A stretch of 64,000 bases of DNA from Actinostola sp. cb2023. Taxonomy: Eukaryota; Cnidaria; Anthozoa; Actiniaria; Actinostolidae. Below are positions 11,136 to 21,989 of the stretch, one piece after another. The DNA lies in NCBI GenBank assembly GCA_033675265.1, contig JAUJYZ010001307.1, positions 124,001 through 188,000 of the forward strand, read 5' to 3'. The notes below the pieces were generated by a model that saw only the letters and a program-made list of their open reading frames with translations, searched no databases and had not been told where the DNA came from. The stretch's first letter is position 1, and every line of letters begins with the position of its first letter. The translations under genes and the position numbers were made by a program.

Positions 11136-13704
11136 TGCAATTAAAGACTCGAATGACCACCGGGAGTAACCGCATGTATTAAACTATTTCAGTAACCGAT
11201 CAAAAACTCGAGTGGTGAAACTATAGCTGGTCGTAACTGAAAATAAAACCAAAAACTACTCGAGATTTATTGATATATATTATTTTTGTCATTATATTTT
11301 TATTATATCTATTTCATCGCGATTGCTAATTCTCTTAGCCTTAATTATTTCTCAGCTTCTCTTTTCCTCTTTTTACTTATTAATTTTTCGCACTATTTTA
11401 TTTCAGTTAATCGATCGTTTTCTATCATTTCCTGTGCTCTTTTGCTGTTGTGGATTACTTATTCCACTTAGTTATTGCTAACATGATGAATTCGTCATCA
11501 TTTATAGTTCAACCGGAATTGTATAAATGAACTCAAGGTAACGTTTGCTCATTAATACAATTTTATTTCTCTTTTCACTTCTTTTTTCTTCCATTTCTTC
11601 AATTCGTTTTCTTTTTCTTTTTTCTTTTTCTTCGTCCTTCCTTTCTTTCTCGATTTCTTCTCGTCTAGTTCTTCCCTCCCTTCCTTCATTTCTTCCGTTT
11701 TTTTATCCTCTTTTTCTTCATGCACGCAACGCACAATCATGGCCGGTCTCCTGAAATATTACGAAATCTCACCCAACACTTATTTAACCCAACATCCTCT
11801 CAGTCATCCCTTTTTCATATGTTTATTTTCAAAACAACACGTGAGTTCTCTTCTTCGCCTTCAATTTGTTTTTGCTTTCAATTTCAATTCGTAACTGACA
11901 TTACGGATATTAATATATAGTAAAAGCAAGATATTTTAGTCTAAATTAATCCTGAAACATCCAAGTAATGTACTAAAGTAGGAAAGACATTCTAAGTTTT
12001 CACAATCGGCCGTTAATTCCGTGTCTGCGTCCAATTAAAAAAGATTTTTCAATTATTCAAATCAGCTTAATAAGTACAAATTGAAGTCGCTTGATATTTT
12101 GTCGTTTCGTTTCAAGTTTATCTAATTGAAGAACTACAACCAAAACACATGATATTAAATATTATATACACAGAAAAAAAACGCATGAAGATGCGGATTT
12201 TGCGTAGCCTTTAGTTTTTGCAGGCTGTCTCTTGATCGGTTAAAAAGTACTTATCTACAAAACACTTCGAAAACAGTCGGAACTAGCCAGTATCAAAACA
12301 AGCCTTGCTGTTTGAATTATTTTTTTTGTGTGAAAAATTGTGTTTTTGTGCATGTTTGTTGCAAATGTGTGAAACCAACGAAATTGAATCAATTTGAATT
12401 CAGAATCTTTCTCTTTTTAATATTTACTGATCTATTAGCTGTTGATTTTGCCATTTTTCTTCGCCAAATCTGCGACTTTTTTTTATCTGTTTCATGGATT
12501 GCATTTAATTACCGAATTGACAGAATTATCATACTGAATATGTTTCACCTGTGATTGTGATTCCCGTAACAATTCCAATTTTTCCCCTTGGAGCAAAAAC
12601 TTCTTATATTGACTTTGCTCATAGAAGCTGCATTTAAAGTATCACACCTACAACTAAGCAGTAAACAACTCTCAACTGAAGTCTTTGCTCACCTGCCCAG
12701 ATGTCTGCCGCTTGCAACTTGCTTGCAAAACGAACTGCCGAATCGGAGAGAATTGTGTGTTTACAGCGTTTGAAGAGTCACTAGTCTTCAGTGCTCTGCT
12801 GTTCTAGTTCCGCCAATTAGAACTTTTTAAATAAAAACTATTTAACTTAATTCGCCTTCCATAAGTCGCAGCAAAAAATATTATTTAAGTTTGTATTATA
12901 AATAGAGGGAACACAATAATGACCGTTGTCCAGGCACTGCTAGGATACTTAGAGGTTGTTGTTGTTATCTCACAGCATCGATTTTCAGCTTCTTCGGACG
13001 CCAACTTGAAAGAACACCGAAGCGTTAGCAACGGAAGCAAAGTGAGATGGTTTGTATCTCGATCTATCTCCGCACTCAGTAAAAAGCACCAAACTTGAAT
13101 GAATGAATGAATGAATGAATAATTGTCCATTACCAGCTGCTCAGATCATTACAAGTACTGACACAATAGCACATGGCACATCATTAATACCTATGATATA
13201 TAATACGATAATCACTTGTATTAGTGCATCATCGAGGTGTCTTGCAGTCCATGCAGAGTCGAAGGAACCTTATATGTTTTCTTCAAAGTTTTACGGGGCT
13301 GAGAGAGCAAGAGATAAGACAGCGGTATGATGAAAGATTATGAAGATATGGGACCTCTTACTCTATAACAACAGAATAAAAGCACACTTGAAGTTGTTTT
13401 CTCACTACATCAAGTACATAAAACCTTATAGAACCCAAACGCCACTCACACCGAGGCTTTAAACATGTTTTAAAGTGGTTTAAGAGGTTTAGAAAATGAT
13501 CTACAAATGCTGAATAACCTTTGGTTTAAAACTTAACTGGATCAGTACGTGTACTACTATCTTACACAGTATAAATCCCAAGTAGTTTGACTCTTTAAAT
13601 TAGATGCGTTTTCGTAAAATCAGTCAAGAAAAACTCAGCTTAGTTTTATAAAAACATGTTTAGGTTTGAATGGGGGGGGCGCCCATGCGCATAAGATACT
13701 GCAT
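11136..13704. other. intergenic, AT-rich; T/C-rich tracts
   Basis: Low-complexity T/C-rich stretches at 11540-11720 and a short GAAT tandem at 13098-13120. No recognisable gene, RNA or transposon. Confidence 0.4.
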
Positions 13705-13782
13705 CCAAATTGGTAGGCTCAGTATCCAGCCGCTGGGGTTTCGTGCGCCCCCAGCGGCTGGATACTGAGCCTACAAATTTGG
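13705..13782. repeat. near-perfect hairpin (GGCTCAGTATCCAGCCGCTG)
   Basis: Two ~33-bp arms around a ~10-bp GC-rich loop. Non-coding, MITE-like. The 13783-15600 flank holds only a CA microsatellite near 14228 and nothing else recognisable. Confidence 0.75.
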
Positions 13783-15599
13783 AGGATATTAGTGGATTTC
13801 ACACTGAATTGAAAAACTAATGAATAATCTGAATGAGGAAAATCGGCAATAGAAATCATCATCATGACAGTGTCTTTATATCTGATATAGATTCGTCCTA
13901 ATTTGCATACTACTTTAACATATTAAATGAACGTATGGATTTTTTAAGCCATTTAAAAAACTCGCAGCACGTGTTTTATCAAGTATAAAAACCCGGAGGC
14001 GTCAAACACTGCTGCTCGACAATTAAAATGAACTAGAAGAAGAAGAAGAATACTTTATTTGCACTTTACATAATATTACAAGTTTTTTTGTATTGAACTA
14101 AAGTTCATCTTGCACAACATTAATTAGTGCGCATCGCAGAAGACTGAATATGTCTTTTTGTAATACATCAACAGGTCTACAGTATGTTTTGAAAATGCAT
14201 CTTATTTTATGAATATCGGATTACACCCCCACACACACACACACTGATGCATACAAGCTGGTGAAAATAGGAACTGAAAGCAAAATCAATATACTGGAAC
14301 CATACGAACTGACAAGAGGTTAGATAGATATGTATAGTAACGGATCTGCATCTGTTTTATCGTCTGGAATATACTAGCAGTCGATCGCTGTCGGAGCTGA
14401 AGTCGTGGAATACAAACATCAGTGACTATTTATCTGACTACTTCATGGGAGAACTTACCGTAGAAGTACCTGAGTTTTTGATAGAAATAATAGTGTCATA
14501 AATTGACTGCTTTCAGAGGTATTTGAGGAAACAAGTTCGATGCAGTATGACGTCACTTTGTTTGCAGACACTCTGGCTTCACTGAAATCTTTGCAACTAT
14601 CATTCACTTTTAACTCCAGAAAACGAAAAGAGCTATTGTGAGACAAAATTCTTGATTTTTGACAGACGATTAGATCAAACTTTGAAAATCCTGTCAGTAT
14701 TTGACAGGTGAATTATATATGTATTATTTTAGCCAATCACAATCATCCACAGCCGGATTGACTTTGATAGACAGTCCGAGTTGTAACTCGCTATAATTAT
14801 AGCCTCACCTTATAAAGTTGCCTCAGAGAAGATTAAAGATACACGAACGATACTAGCCTTACTTAGAGCGCTTCTCTAACAGAACACCAAACAATAAGCT
14901 ATATTTTAGATAAATGGAAACTAGCGCGGAGTATATACATTATGCCGTTGGGCTAAGGCTCGAAACGTCAGTAAAGTTAAGTACTCTTTTTTACGGTGTT
15001 ATAGATTTCCTTTAACTATTGAATATTTTAGATAGATTAAGACTACGTGTATAATGCTAGGAGCACCTCGCGGGATTCCGTTGATAAAAAAAGTGTTATC
15101 ACGCGGGACTCCCCGCGGCAACGCGCGCCGTCTTCAAACCTTATCATGATTGTTCTCAATTTCCAAGGTTATTTCAAAGAATTCCCAAGGTTTGAAGAGC
15201 GTGCATGTCTAAAAAGGTATTATCCTGTATAACGTGATACATGAATTAGACCAACGGCTATTTTGAATGGAAGTTAGATATCTTTTTTATACATTTTGGG
15301 GGGTCGAGAGACATTCAATTCTGATCCTGTGAAAACCTCGAGGTATTTATTTTAACAATTAAAGATGGCGATTTTATTGACTTGCTGTGAAAGGTTCTTA
15401 CGTGAAGTCGTTATTTAATTATTAAGGGTGACCTGACTTATAGTGCTGGAGCACTAACAAACCTGTGGCCCTCGTTAATGAAATAGTAATGCATGTAAGT
15501 ACAGACACTGAGGGTGGTCACTGCCAGAGGTTTGTTTATGTTCTCAGTGTTTTTTTAACGTCAGCTTCCAATTGTGTGGAGAGATGGAACCGATGGAAA

Positions 15600-15730
15600 C
15601 GCGAAGGTCTAACCATTTGCTGAGTAGAAAACTGAAAGGCAGCACCTACTCCTTAATCATTTTAAAACCCTGGTTCAAACCCACGACCACCCGCACAACA
15701 GACCGATACTCAACCAACTGCATGAGCAAA
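15600..15730 (-). repeat. tRNA-derived SINE-like relic
   Basis: On the minus strand, CAGTTGGTTGAGTATCGG resembles an A box and GTGGGTTTGAACC a B box, separated as in a tRNA. An unrelated ~60-bp body follows (CTGCCTTTCAGTTTTCTACT). This is the architecture of a tRNA-derived SINE; the family is not identified. Confidence 0.5.
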
Positions 15731-15773
15731 CGTGGCTAAGAGATAAGACCATTTATTTCTGGGGCTCTTTGGG

Positions 15774-15910
15774 TATACACCGAATCGAAATATAGCGACC
15801 AATTTGAATAACTATTGTTCTGGACTTTTGTGTTTCCACGTGAATACGAGGTTGGTCAGTCCAGAACAATAGTTATTCAAATTGGTCGCCATATTTCGAT
15901 TCGGTGTATA
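15774..15910. mobile_element. hairpin MITE (TATACACCGAATCGAAATAT)
   Basis: Arms of ~50 bp, nearly perfect (TATACACCGAATCGAAATAT then AGCGACCAATTTGAATAACT), around a ~35-bp loop. Immediately followed by the 48-bp minisatellite. Confidence 0.85.
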
Positions 15911-15917
15911 GGATTTA

Positions 15918-16345
15918 CATTCGCAAAGGATCATGGTTAAATGTACGGCAGCCGCCATCTTGTTTTTAGGTTCGCAAAGGATCATTGTAAATGTACAACC
16001 GCCATCTTGTTTTTAGGTTCCAAAGGGTCATGGCTAAAAGTACAGCCGTCATCTTGTTTTTAGGTTCGCAAAGGATCATGGTTAAATGTACAGCCGCCGT
16101 CTTCTCAGTTTTTAGGTTCGCAAAGGGTCATGGTTAAATGTACAGCCGTGATCTTGTTTTTAGGTTCGCAAAGGGTCATGGTTAAATGTACAGCCGTCAT
16201 CTTGTTTTTAGGTTCGCAAAGGGTCATGGTTAAAAGTACAGCCGTCATCTTGTTATTAGGTTCGCAAAGGGCCATGGTTAAAAGTACAGCCGTCATCTTA
16301 TTTTCCGCCACCTTGTTTTTAGGTTCGCAAAGGATCATGGTTAAA
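15918..16345. repeat. ~48-bp minisatellite (GGTTCGCAAAGGATCATGGT)
   Basis: About nine copies of a unit running GGTTCGCAAAGGRTCATGGT, TAAATGTACAGCCGTCATCT, TGTTTTTA. A single related unit lies in inverted orientation at about 28953-29001, so the unit also exists as a dispersed repeat. Confidence 0.85.
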
Positions 16346-16502
16346 TGTACAGTATTATGTACGTACGTATTTTTTATAACTTATTCATAACTCTGATGAT
16401 GATCTTCAAGTAAGATTGAAATATAAGTACCTCACCAAACTTTGCATCGTCTTAACTGGATTTCGGTTACACAATGCACTTTTTCGGATTAACTTTTATC
16501 CT

Positions 16503-17177
16503 CTCAAGTATGTTAAGGCCTGGTTCATGAAGCCATCACTCAAAATCACGTTTATTTTTAGTATTCCCCACGATTCATTTCTATGGCATTGATATTTAGG
16601 CATAAGATTGTATTCAAGATGCTTGATGATTTAGTCCTATAAAATACTGACGTCAAGTGGTCACGTGACCTAGGCATGTGAAATTTCGTTTTTTAAATAT
16701 GCGGTCGCGAGTTTAAGATATGCTGAAATAGTTTTTATGCTACAACATTAAGGACAACTAATGAAAAAAGTTAGCGTTTGGGAAACCTGTCCCATAGTTT
16801 TAGTTATCGAGAAAATTGAGAAAACGTATTCTGGTCACGTGAACTATTTTCGTAAATATCTCTCTTAAGAGAAATCAGAGACAAGTTTTCCAAACGCAGT
16901 TGTATAGAGCACTAGCATTGACAACTGATGCAATTGTTTGTTTTTAAACTGTTCTTAAAACCGCGACCGCATTTTAAAGTAAAGTTTCAAAAACTGTTGT
17001 CACGTGGTTAATCACGTGTTCAGATTTGTTGGTATTTTGTTGACTTCAATCAATTAAGGATGTCGAACTCTATGGCTGTGCTAAGTTTCGTAATGTTTGG
17101 TAAAAAGGAAGTGACATTATAATTTTTTACATTCTTTTCTCGTTTTTGGGCTTGAACCAGGCCTTAACATACTTGAG
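16503..17177. mobile_element. 675-bp element with perfect 25-bp terminal inverted repeats
   Basis: The ends read CTCAAGTATGTTAAGGCCTG and its exact reverse complement, continuing to 25 bp (…GTTCA). The interior is non-coding and has several CACGTGA motifs (16661, 16815, 17000, 17013). No convincing target duplication seen. Class unknown. Confidence 0.75.
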
Positions 17178-17639
17178 CTGTTTAGATTAATACTGTCAGT
17201 CTTTTTATTTATTTTTTATTTTTTATATATTTTTATATTTTGGTCTTTGTCTTTAGATATTTTGATATTATATTGTTCAGTGCTTTTGAACCTACTATGA
17301 CATTGTCTGTCTGTCTATCTCTCTTTTTTACCCTAATGGGGAAACAGCGCTTTATTAATAACATAAGCCGGTTAGGTTTATGGGGTTTTATGGAGGGTAA
17401 CATGGCTATGTGTTTAGGTCAGGTTTAAAGGATGTATGGGTTATGTAAGAAACGTAATGTATTATAAAAGTTAAACTTGAAAAAAGATGAACCACTATCG
17501 ATCCGTCATCCTAAAAAAAGCCGGTAGCCCCCAGGGTAGCCCATGGGGTATATTTTAAAGAAGTTCCTAAAGCTTTCTACAATACATACTATTATCAAAT
17601 GATACATACTGTTATTTTTTTTTTAAATGCTGGCTGTAT

Positions 17640-18713
17640 TCCAATCCTCCAATTCCTGGTCGATCGGGAAACTTTTTCACATGTACATTAGTTTATAATA
17701 TCGATGAAAATACAAACGCGCGAACTTTTTCGGCGTTCGACTTTGATCTAAAAGTTTGTTCCGTGAATCCGATACTGCCGGGTTAGAATTGTTTCCTGCA
17801 AGATAGAAAACCATGGCTCGGGGGGTTTCGAAAGTACATCGTCAATTTGTCAGATTAATCTAGCAAACCTATCAATTGACTACCAGGCTAAAACTGATCC
17901 TCTCCGTTTTTAAAAGCTGCAATTTACATTTCTTTAAACCGCAAACATGAAAAAATTCCATGATAGTGAAATGAAGCTATGGTCAACGGTAAGCCGTTGA
18001 ACTACCAAACCATATAATGCCTTTACTATAATTTTGGTGTGTTGTTTACTAAACACCCGGCGTAGAAATATCATTAAGCTTTAAATAAATAGATAAATAA
18101 ATAAATAATCCAAGGAAATTTGTGTTTCGATGGAGTTTTGATTTTTAAAATTCCAATCGAAGTTAAATTCAGCTTCGTGCAAACTCGGTGTTGTTTATCG
18201 TTTCATAAAACCCTTGAAGGTCTGTTTTCCGTTATGTTACCATTATTGAACACAAATAATTGTTAAGATAAAAAAGATATGACGAGTAGTTGAAGATACT
18301 TGACCTCTATAGTGTTCTCTTTTCGCGCAACACAGAATACATTTGATCAGTGTTCAGTATTTTCCGTCAGTTTCTTGTTAATTGAAGCAAAAATTCCGAC
18401 AATTCAAGCAAAATAAAATTCGATTACTCACCAACTGAGAAGAATTCGTCCGCGCCTCAGTTTCAGCTGTCGTGTCGAGAAAATGGGTTTGGCAGGAGAT
18501 TCGCGATCAGGTGAGTTCTATATAAATTAGTGTAATTCACGTAGTGTTCCCTCCGCCCTATGGCCGTGACGACTCACTGAGAGGGTCTGCAAACTCACAA
18601 CAGAACTAACAGTGCAATTACTAAGTGAATGTCAGAATGGAACGCTCTGAAATCAGATGATCAGATTACATTGGTGCCTCTTGTATGTACTTACTGCATG
18701 AATTATATTAGAA
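17640..18713 (+). repeat. segmental duplication, copy 1
   Basis: Colinear with about 19010-20915. Shared blocks include ACTTTGATCTAAAAGTTTGT, TTAAATTCAGCTTCGTGCAA and ATTCACGTAGTGTTCCCTCC. This copy lacks the ATT/ACT microsatellite block of copy 2. It carries the candidate first exon at 18483-18510. Confidence 0.8.
18483..18510 (+). CDS. candidate first coding exon MGLAGDSRS, copy 1
   Basis: ATG in good context (GAAAATGGG) opens a 28-nt frame, MGLAGDSRS plus one base. It is followed directly by a consensus donor (CAG|GTGAGT). The same exon, upstream 100 bp and donor are preserved in the duplicate at 20686-20713 despite changes around them. No downstream partner exon could be identified, so this could be the start of an unrecognised gene or chance preservation in a young duplication. 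Confidence 0.35.
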
Positions 18714-19607
18714 TGAGCCATTGGGACAGCGGACTTCACTTGCGAGACATGCGCATAGAGGCAGAAAAGGCAACCCAGCTGAATAGATTTCTGATTCGTC
18801 ATTAGATACTTTGAAGAAGCCGACTTCAAATCCTTAACACTTTACAGAATTAAGAGAATTAAAGAAACACTAGAATACACCTTATCTTGAAGTAAAAGTG
18901 CTGCTGTCGGTTTTGCCCTAAGTTTCGAAACGATTTTAAAATCTTGAAGAAGAATAAAAAAGAATCATGCTTTCTACAATATAAGTATATAAAAGTATAA
19001 ATACTCTGGCTGCAGTTCCATCCCCATGCAGTTCTTGCTCGAGAGTCTTTTTCAAATATATTAATTTATGATATCGATGCAAACTGAAATAACTGACGTG
19101 TACTTTTTAATTTCGTTCGATCGCGACTTTGATCTAAAAGTTTGTTCCGTGAATCCGATACTCGGTTTAGAATTGTTTCCTTCAAGCTAGAAAACCATGG
19201 TTCGGGGGGTTTCGAAAGTACATCGTCCATTTGTCAGATTAATCTAACAAACCTATTTATTCACTACCAGGCTAAAACTGACCCCCTCCGTTAATGCGAC
19301 TATTTTTAAAAGTTGCAATTATTAACATTTCTTAAAACCGCGACAGGGGGTTTGGAGTCAGTAGTCAACATAATAAGTCCTTTAGTTGTACCAATGTAAA
19401 ATCTTTTGTTCCATGTTGGAGTGATTCAAGTTGTATTCATATTAATTAGTGTGTTATTTACTAAACATTTCGTAGAAATACCACGACATATCGGCATAAA
19501 TTTTGGTCCGAGGTCAGTGTTTTGCGAAAAAAGGGTCGAAGCTGATGGATTGTGAAAAATGTGATATCAAAGCAATTCAGTTCAGTCTGCAATTTTGAAA
19601 TAAAGAC

Positions 19608-19608
19608 A

Positions 19609-19654
<46 letters not shown>

Positions 19655-19955
19655 TACTATTACTATTACTATTACTATTACTATTACTATTACTATTACT
19701 ATTACTATTACTATTACTATTACTATTACTATTACTATTACTATTACTATTACTATTAGAGTGCAATCTAGAAAAGCGTGAAACAGTACTAATTTTAAAT
19801 AGTGCTAAATAGTGCTATTTCTATTGTTTTCTATTGTTTCATTAGCGCTATTTGGTACTAATTAGTTATTTAGTTTTCAAGCTTTTCTAAATTGCACTCT
19901 ACTATTACTATTACTATTACTATTACTATTACTATTACTATTATTATTATTATTA

Positions 19956-19985
<30 letters not shown>
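19608..19985. repeat. ATT/ACTATT microsatellite split by a hairpin element
   Basis: (ATT)n then (ACTATT)n, interrupted at about 19758-19902 by an inverted-repeat element with ends AGAGTGCAATCTAGAAAAGC and GCTTTTCTAAATTGCACTCT. After it the ACTATT and ATT blocks resume. Confidence 0.85.
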
Positions 19986-19986
<1 letters not shown>

Positions 19987-20685
19987 CAGGTCAACATATT
20001 ATATTTTCTGTTGTAGAAATAAGGACTGGCTTAATCCCGAATTAATAAAGTTCTAAACGTTGTTTTTTTGCTTTGTTTTTATGTTACAATTTTTTTATTT
20101 TTTTTTATTTTTTATAATTAGCTATATTTTCGAGTTCAAGTAGTCAATTGTAAATTACCTACATGTAGTGAGATTTGCAATTGTTTGTGTAAAAATACAT
20201 GAAATAAAGTTTCCCATTATTTTATATTATATAAAATTCAAGTCAAATCCTGAGTTCAAAATGATTATATAGTTTTCCCGTTAAACTGAAAATTAAATAT
20301 ATATATAATTCAAGGAAATTTGTGTTTCGATCGATGCAGTTAGCCACTTGGAGTTCACGATCAAATCGAAGTTAAATTCAGTTTCGTGCAAACTCGGTGT
20401 TGTTCAGATCGTTTCCAACATTATGTCCAAAAGCTCTTGGAAGTCTGTTTTCCGCTATATTACCATTATTGAACACAATAAATTGTTCAGATAAAAAAAA
20501 TGACAAGTAGTTGAAGATACTTGACCTCTAGTGTTCACAGAAAACATTTGATCAATGTTCAGTATTTTCCATATTTCTTGTTAATTGAAGCAAAAATTCC
20601 AACAATTCAAGCAAAATAAAATTCGATTACTCACCAACTGAGAAGACTTCGTCCACGCCTCAGTTTCAGCTGTCGTGTCGAGAAA

Positions 20686-20713
20686 ATGGGTTTGGCAGGA
20701 GATTCGCGATCAG
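20686..20713 (+). CDS. candidate first coding exon MGLAGDSRS, copy 2
   Basis: Identical 28-nt coding stretch and GTGAGT donor to 18483-18510, inside the second duplication copy. It is about 1.3 kb upstream of the zinc-ribbon copy A type I exon, but phase and sequence give no reason to join them. Confidence 0.35.
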
Positions 20714-21015
20714 GTGAGTTCTATATAAATTAGTGTAATTCACGTAGTGTTCCCTCCGCCCTTATGGCCGTGACGACTTACTGAGACGGTCTGCAAACTC
20801 ACAACAGAACTAACAGTGCAATTACTAAGTGAATGTCAGAATGGAACGCTCTGAAATCAGATTATCAGATTACATTGGTGGCTCTTGTATGTACTTACTG
20901 CATGAATTATATTAGAATGATCCTATGCAACCCAGATTAATTCCATTTCGTCACCGCACAGAGGGGTCACGTGAACTCAGTGTTGACCGCAATGTTAACC
21001 GGGATATATAGCTTT

Positions 21016-21320
21016 TTAGTATAATTTTAGACAGTGAATATAGAGTTTCGCGCGCTGTGATTGGTCGAGCGACCAGTGATTATGAGACAATAATCACCGC
21101 TCGAGAGCCGAAGTAAAATTACCAACGCGAAAGTACCAATAAAACGGGTTTTTTTTAAAAATCCTGAATTTCGTCTTTTCTCTGATATTCAAGTCTAAAA
21201 TTATACTAAAACAATTATTCACCTCAGGCTCAGTGATTATGGTGAATATTCACCTCGACTCGACTTCGTCTCGGTGAGTATATAATCACTTCGCCTTCGG
21301 TGAATCATTGTTAAATATCA
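21016..21320. mobile_element. inverted-repeat element (TTTTAGTATAATTTTAGAC)
   Basis: TTTAGTATAATTTTAGAC at 21016 is mirrored at about 21193-21210. The remainder is full of short sense/antisense TGATTAT and TTCACCTCGACTCG phrases. Non-coding repeat upstream of the copy A promoter. Confidence 0.55.
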
Positions 21321-21839
21321 ACTATTAAAGTCGATCATTCAGTAATTCAAACCAAGGTCGAATTTAAGCCAGTTCTCTTTGTTAATTGTTGTTGTTGTTT
21401 ACGGCTTCTCTTGTTCGTCTTTATTTTATATTCAGCCTTCATCTGAATCCTTCGTCTTATTCATACTTTTTCGGTTCGTGTTCTTCTTCTTCGAACCAGT
21501 TCTGGTTTTTTCTTCGTCGCGTAGTGATTATTATTCATAGCATTCCATATAAAAACATCTATTGAAATCTACATGCCGAAATTGAATTATGTTACCTCGC
21601 GATTTAAAAGTTGTTTTTGGTTGATACAAGAAAACAATCCACTCGATGTTTGGTACCAGATTTGCATATTTTTGATGACGGACAAAAGGTTAAAATCGCA
21701 AAAACAACTGTTCTCCATGGCCAGCAGGTTTTTGCATTCAAACGACGTTTTCTTCGCTAAAACAAGAAAAAGAAAGACTTTTAGGCTCCTTTCCAAAATA
21801 TCAACAGAAACTCAAAATGTCGTAGAAAAACCCGCGAAA

Positions 21840-21989
21840 AAAATGAACGGGCGCGTCATTTTAATCATGGTAATTTTGGACGAAAGAAAGGTCACGTGCT
21901 TGCCGTCACGCGGTCAGCAGACGAACCGCTGTACTGGACTGGCAGCCAAGACGGTTGAGCAGTGAAGAGCGCCATATCGGCAGTAAACC
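21840..21989 (+). promoter_or_regulatory. type I promoter of zinc-ribbon copy A
   Basis: The 150 bp before the type I ATG is shared with copy C (inverted, about 62953-63080). It contains AAAGGTCACGTG at 21887-21898, ~90 bp before the ATG. The same 12-mer sits at a similar distance in copies B (31579-31590) and C (63024-63035). CACGTG is the canonical E-box of bHLH-leucine-zipper factors; binding is inference. Confidence 0.5.

Larger units (their letters stand above)
19010..20915 (+). repeat. segmental duplication, copy 2 (expanded by microsatellite)
   Basis: Colinear with 17640-18713 but longer, because an ATT/ACTATT microsatellite block with a hairpin (about 19608-19985) interrupts it. Homology ends near 20915, where the two copies diverge abruptly. 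Confidence 0.8.

Noticed and set aside
19552..19812. Poly-Leu and poly-Asn/Ser frames
   Set aside because: Microsatellite translation only.
21573..21965. 130-codon frame before copy A type I exon
   Set aside because: Its end overlaps the promoter shared with copy C, where the frame is not kept; no family resemblance.
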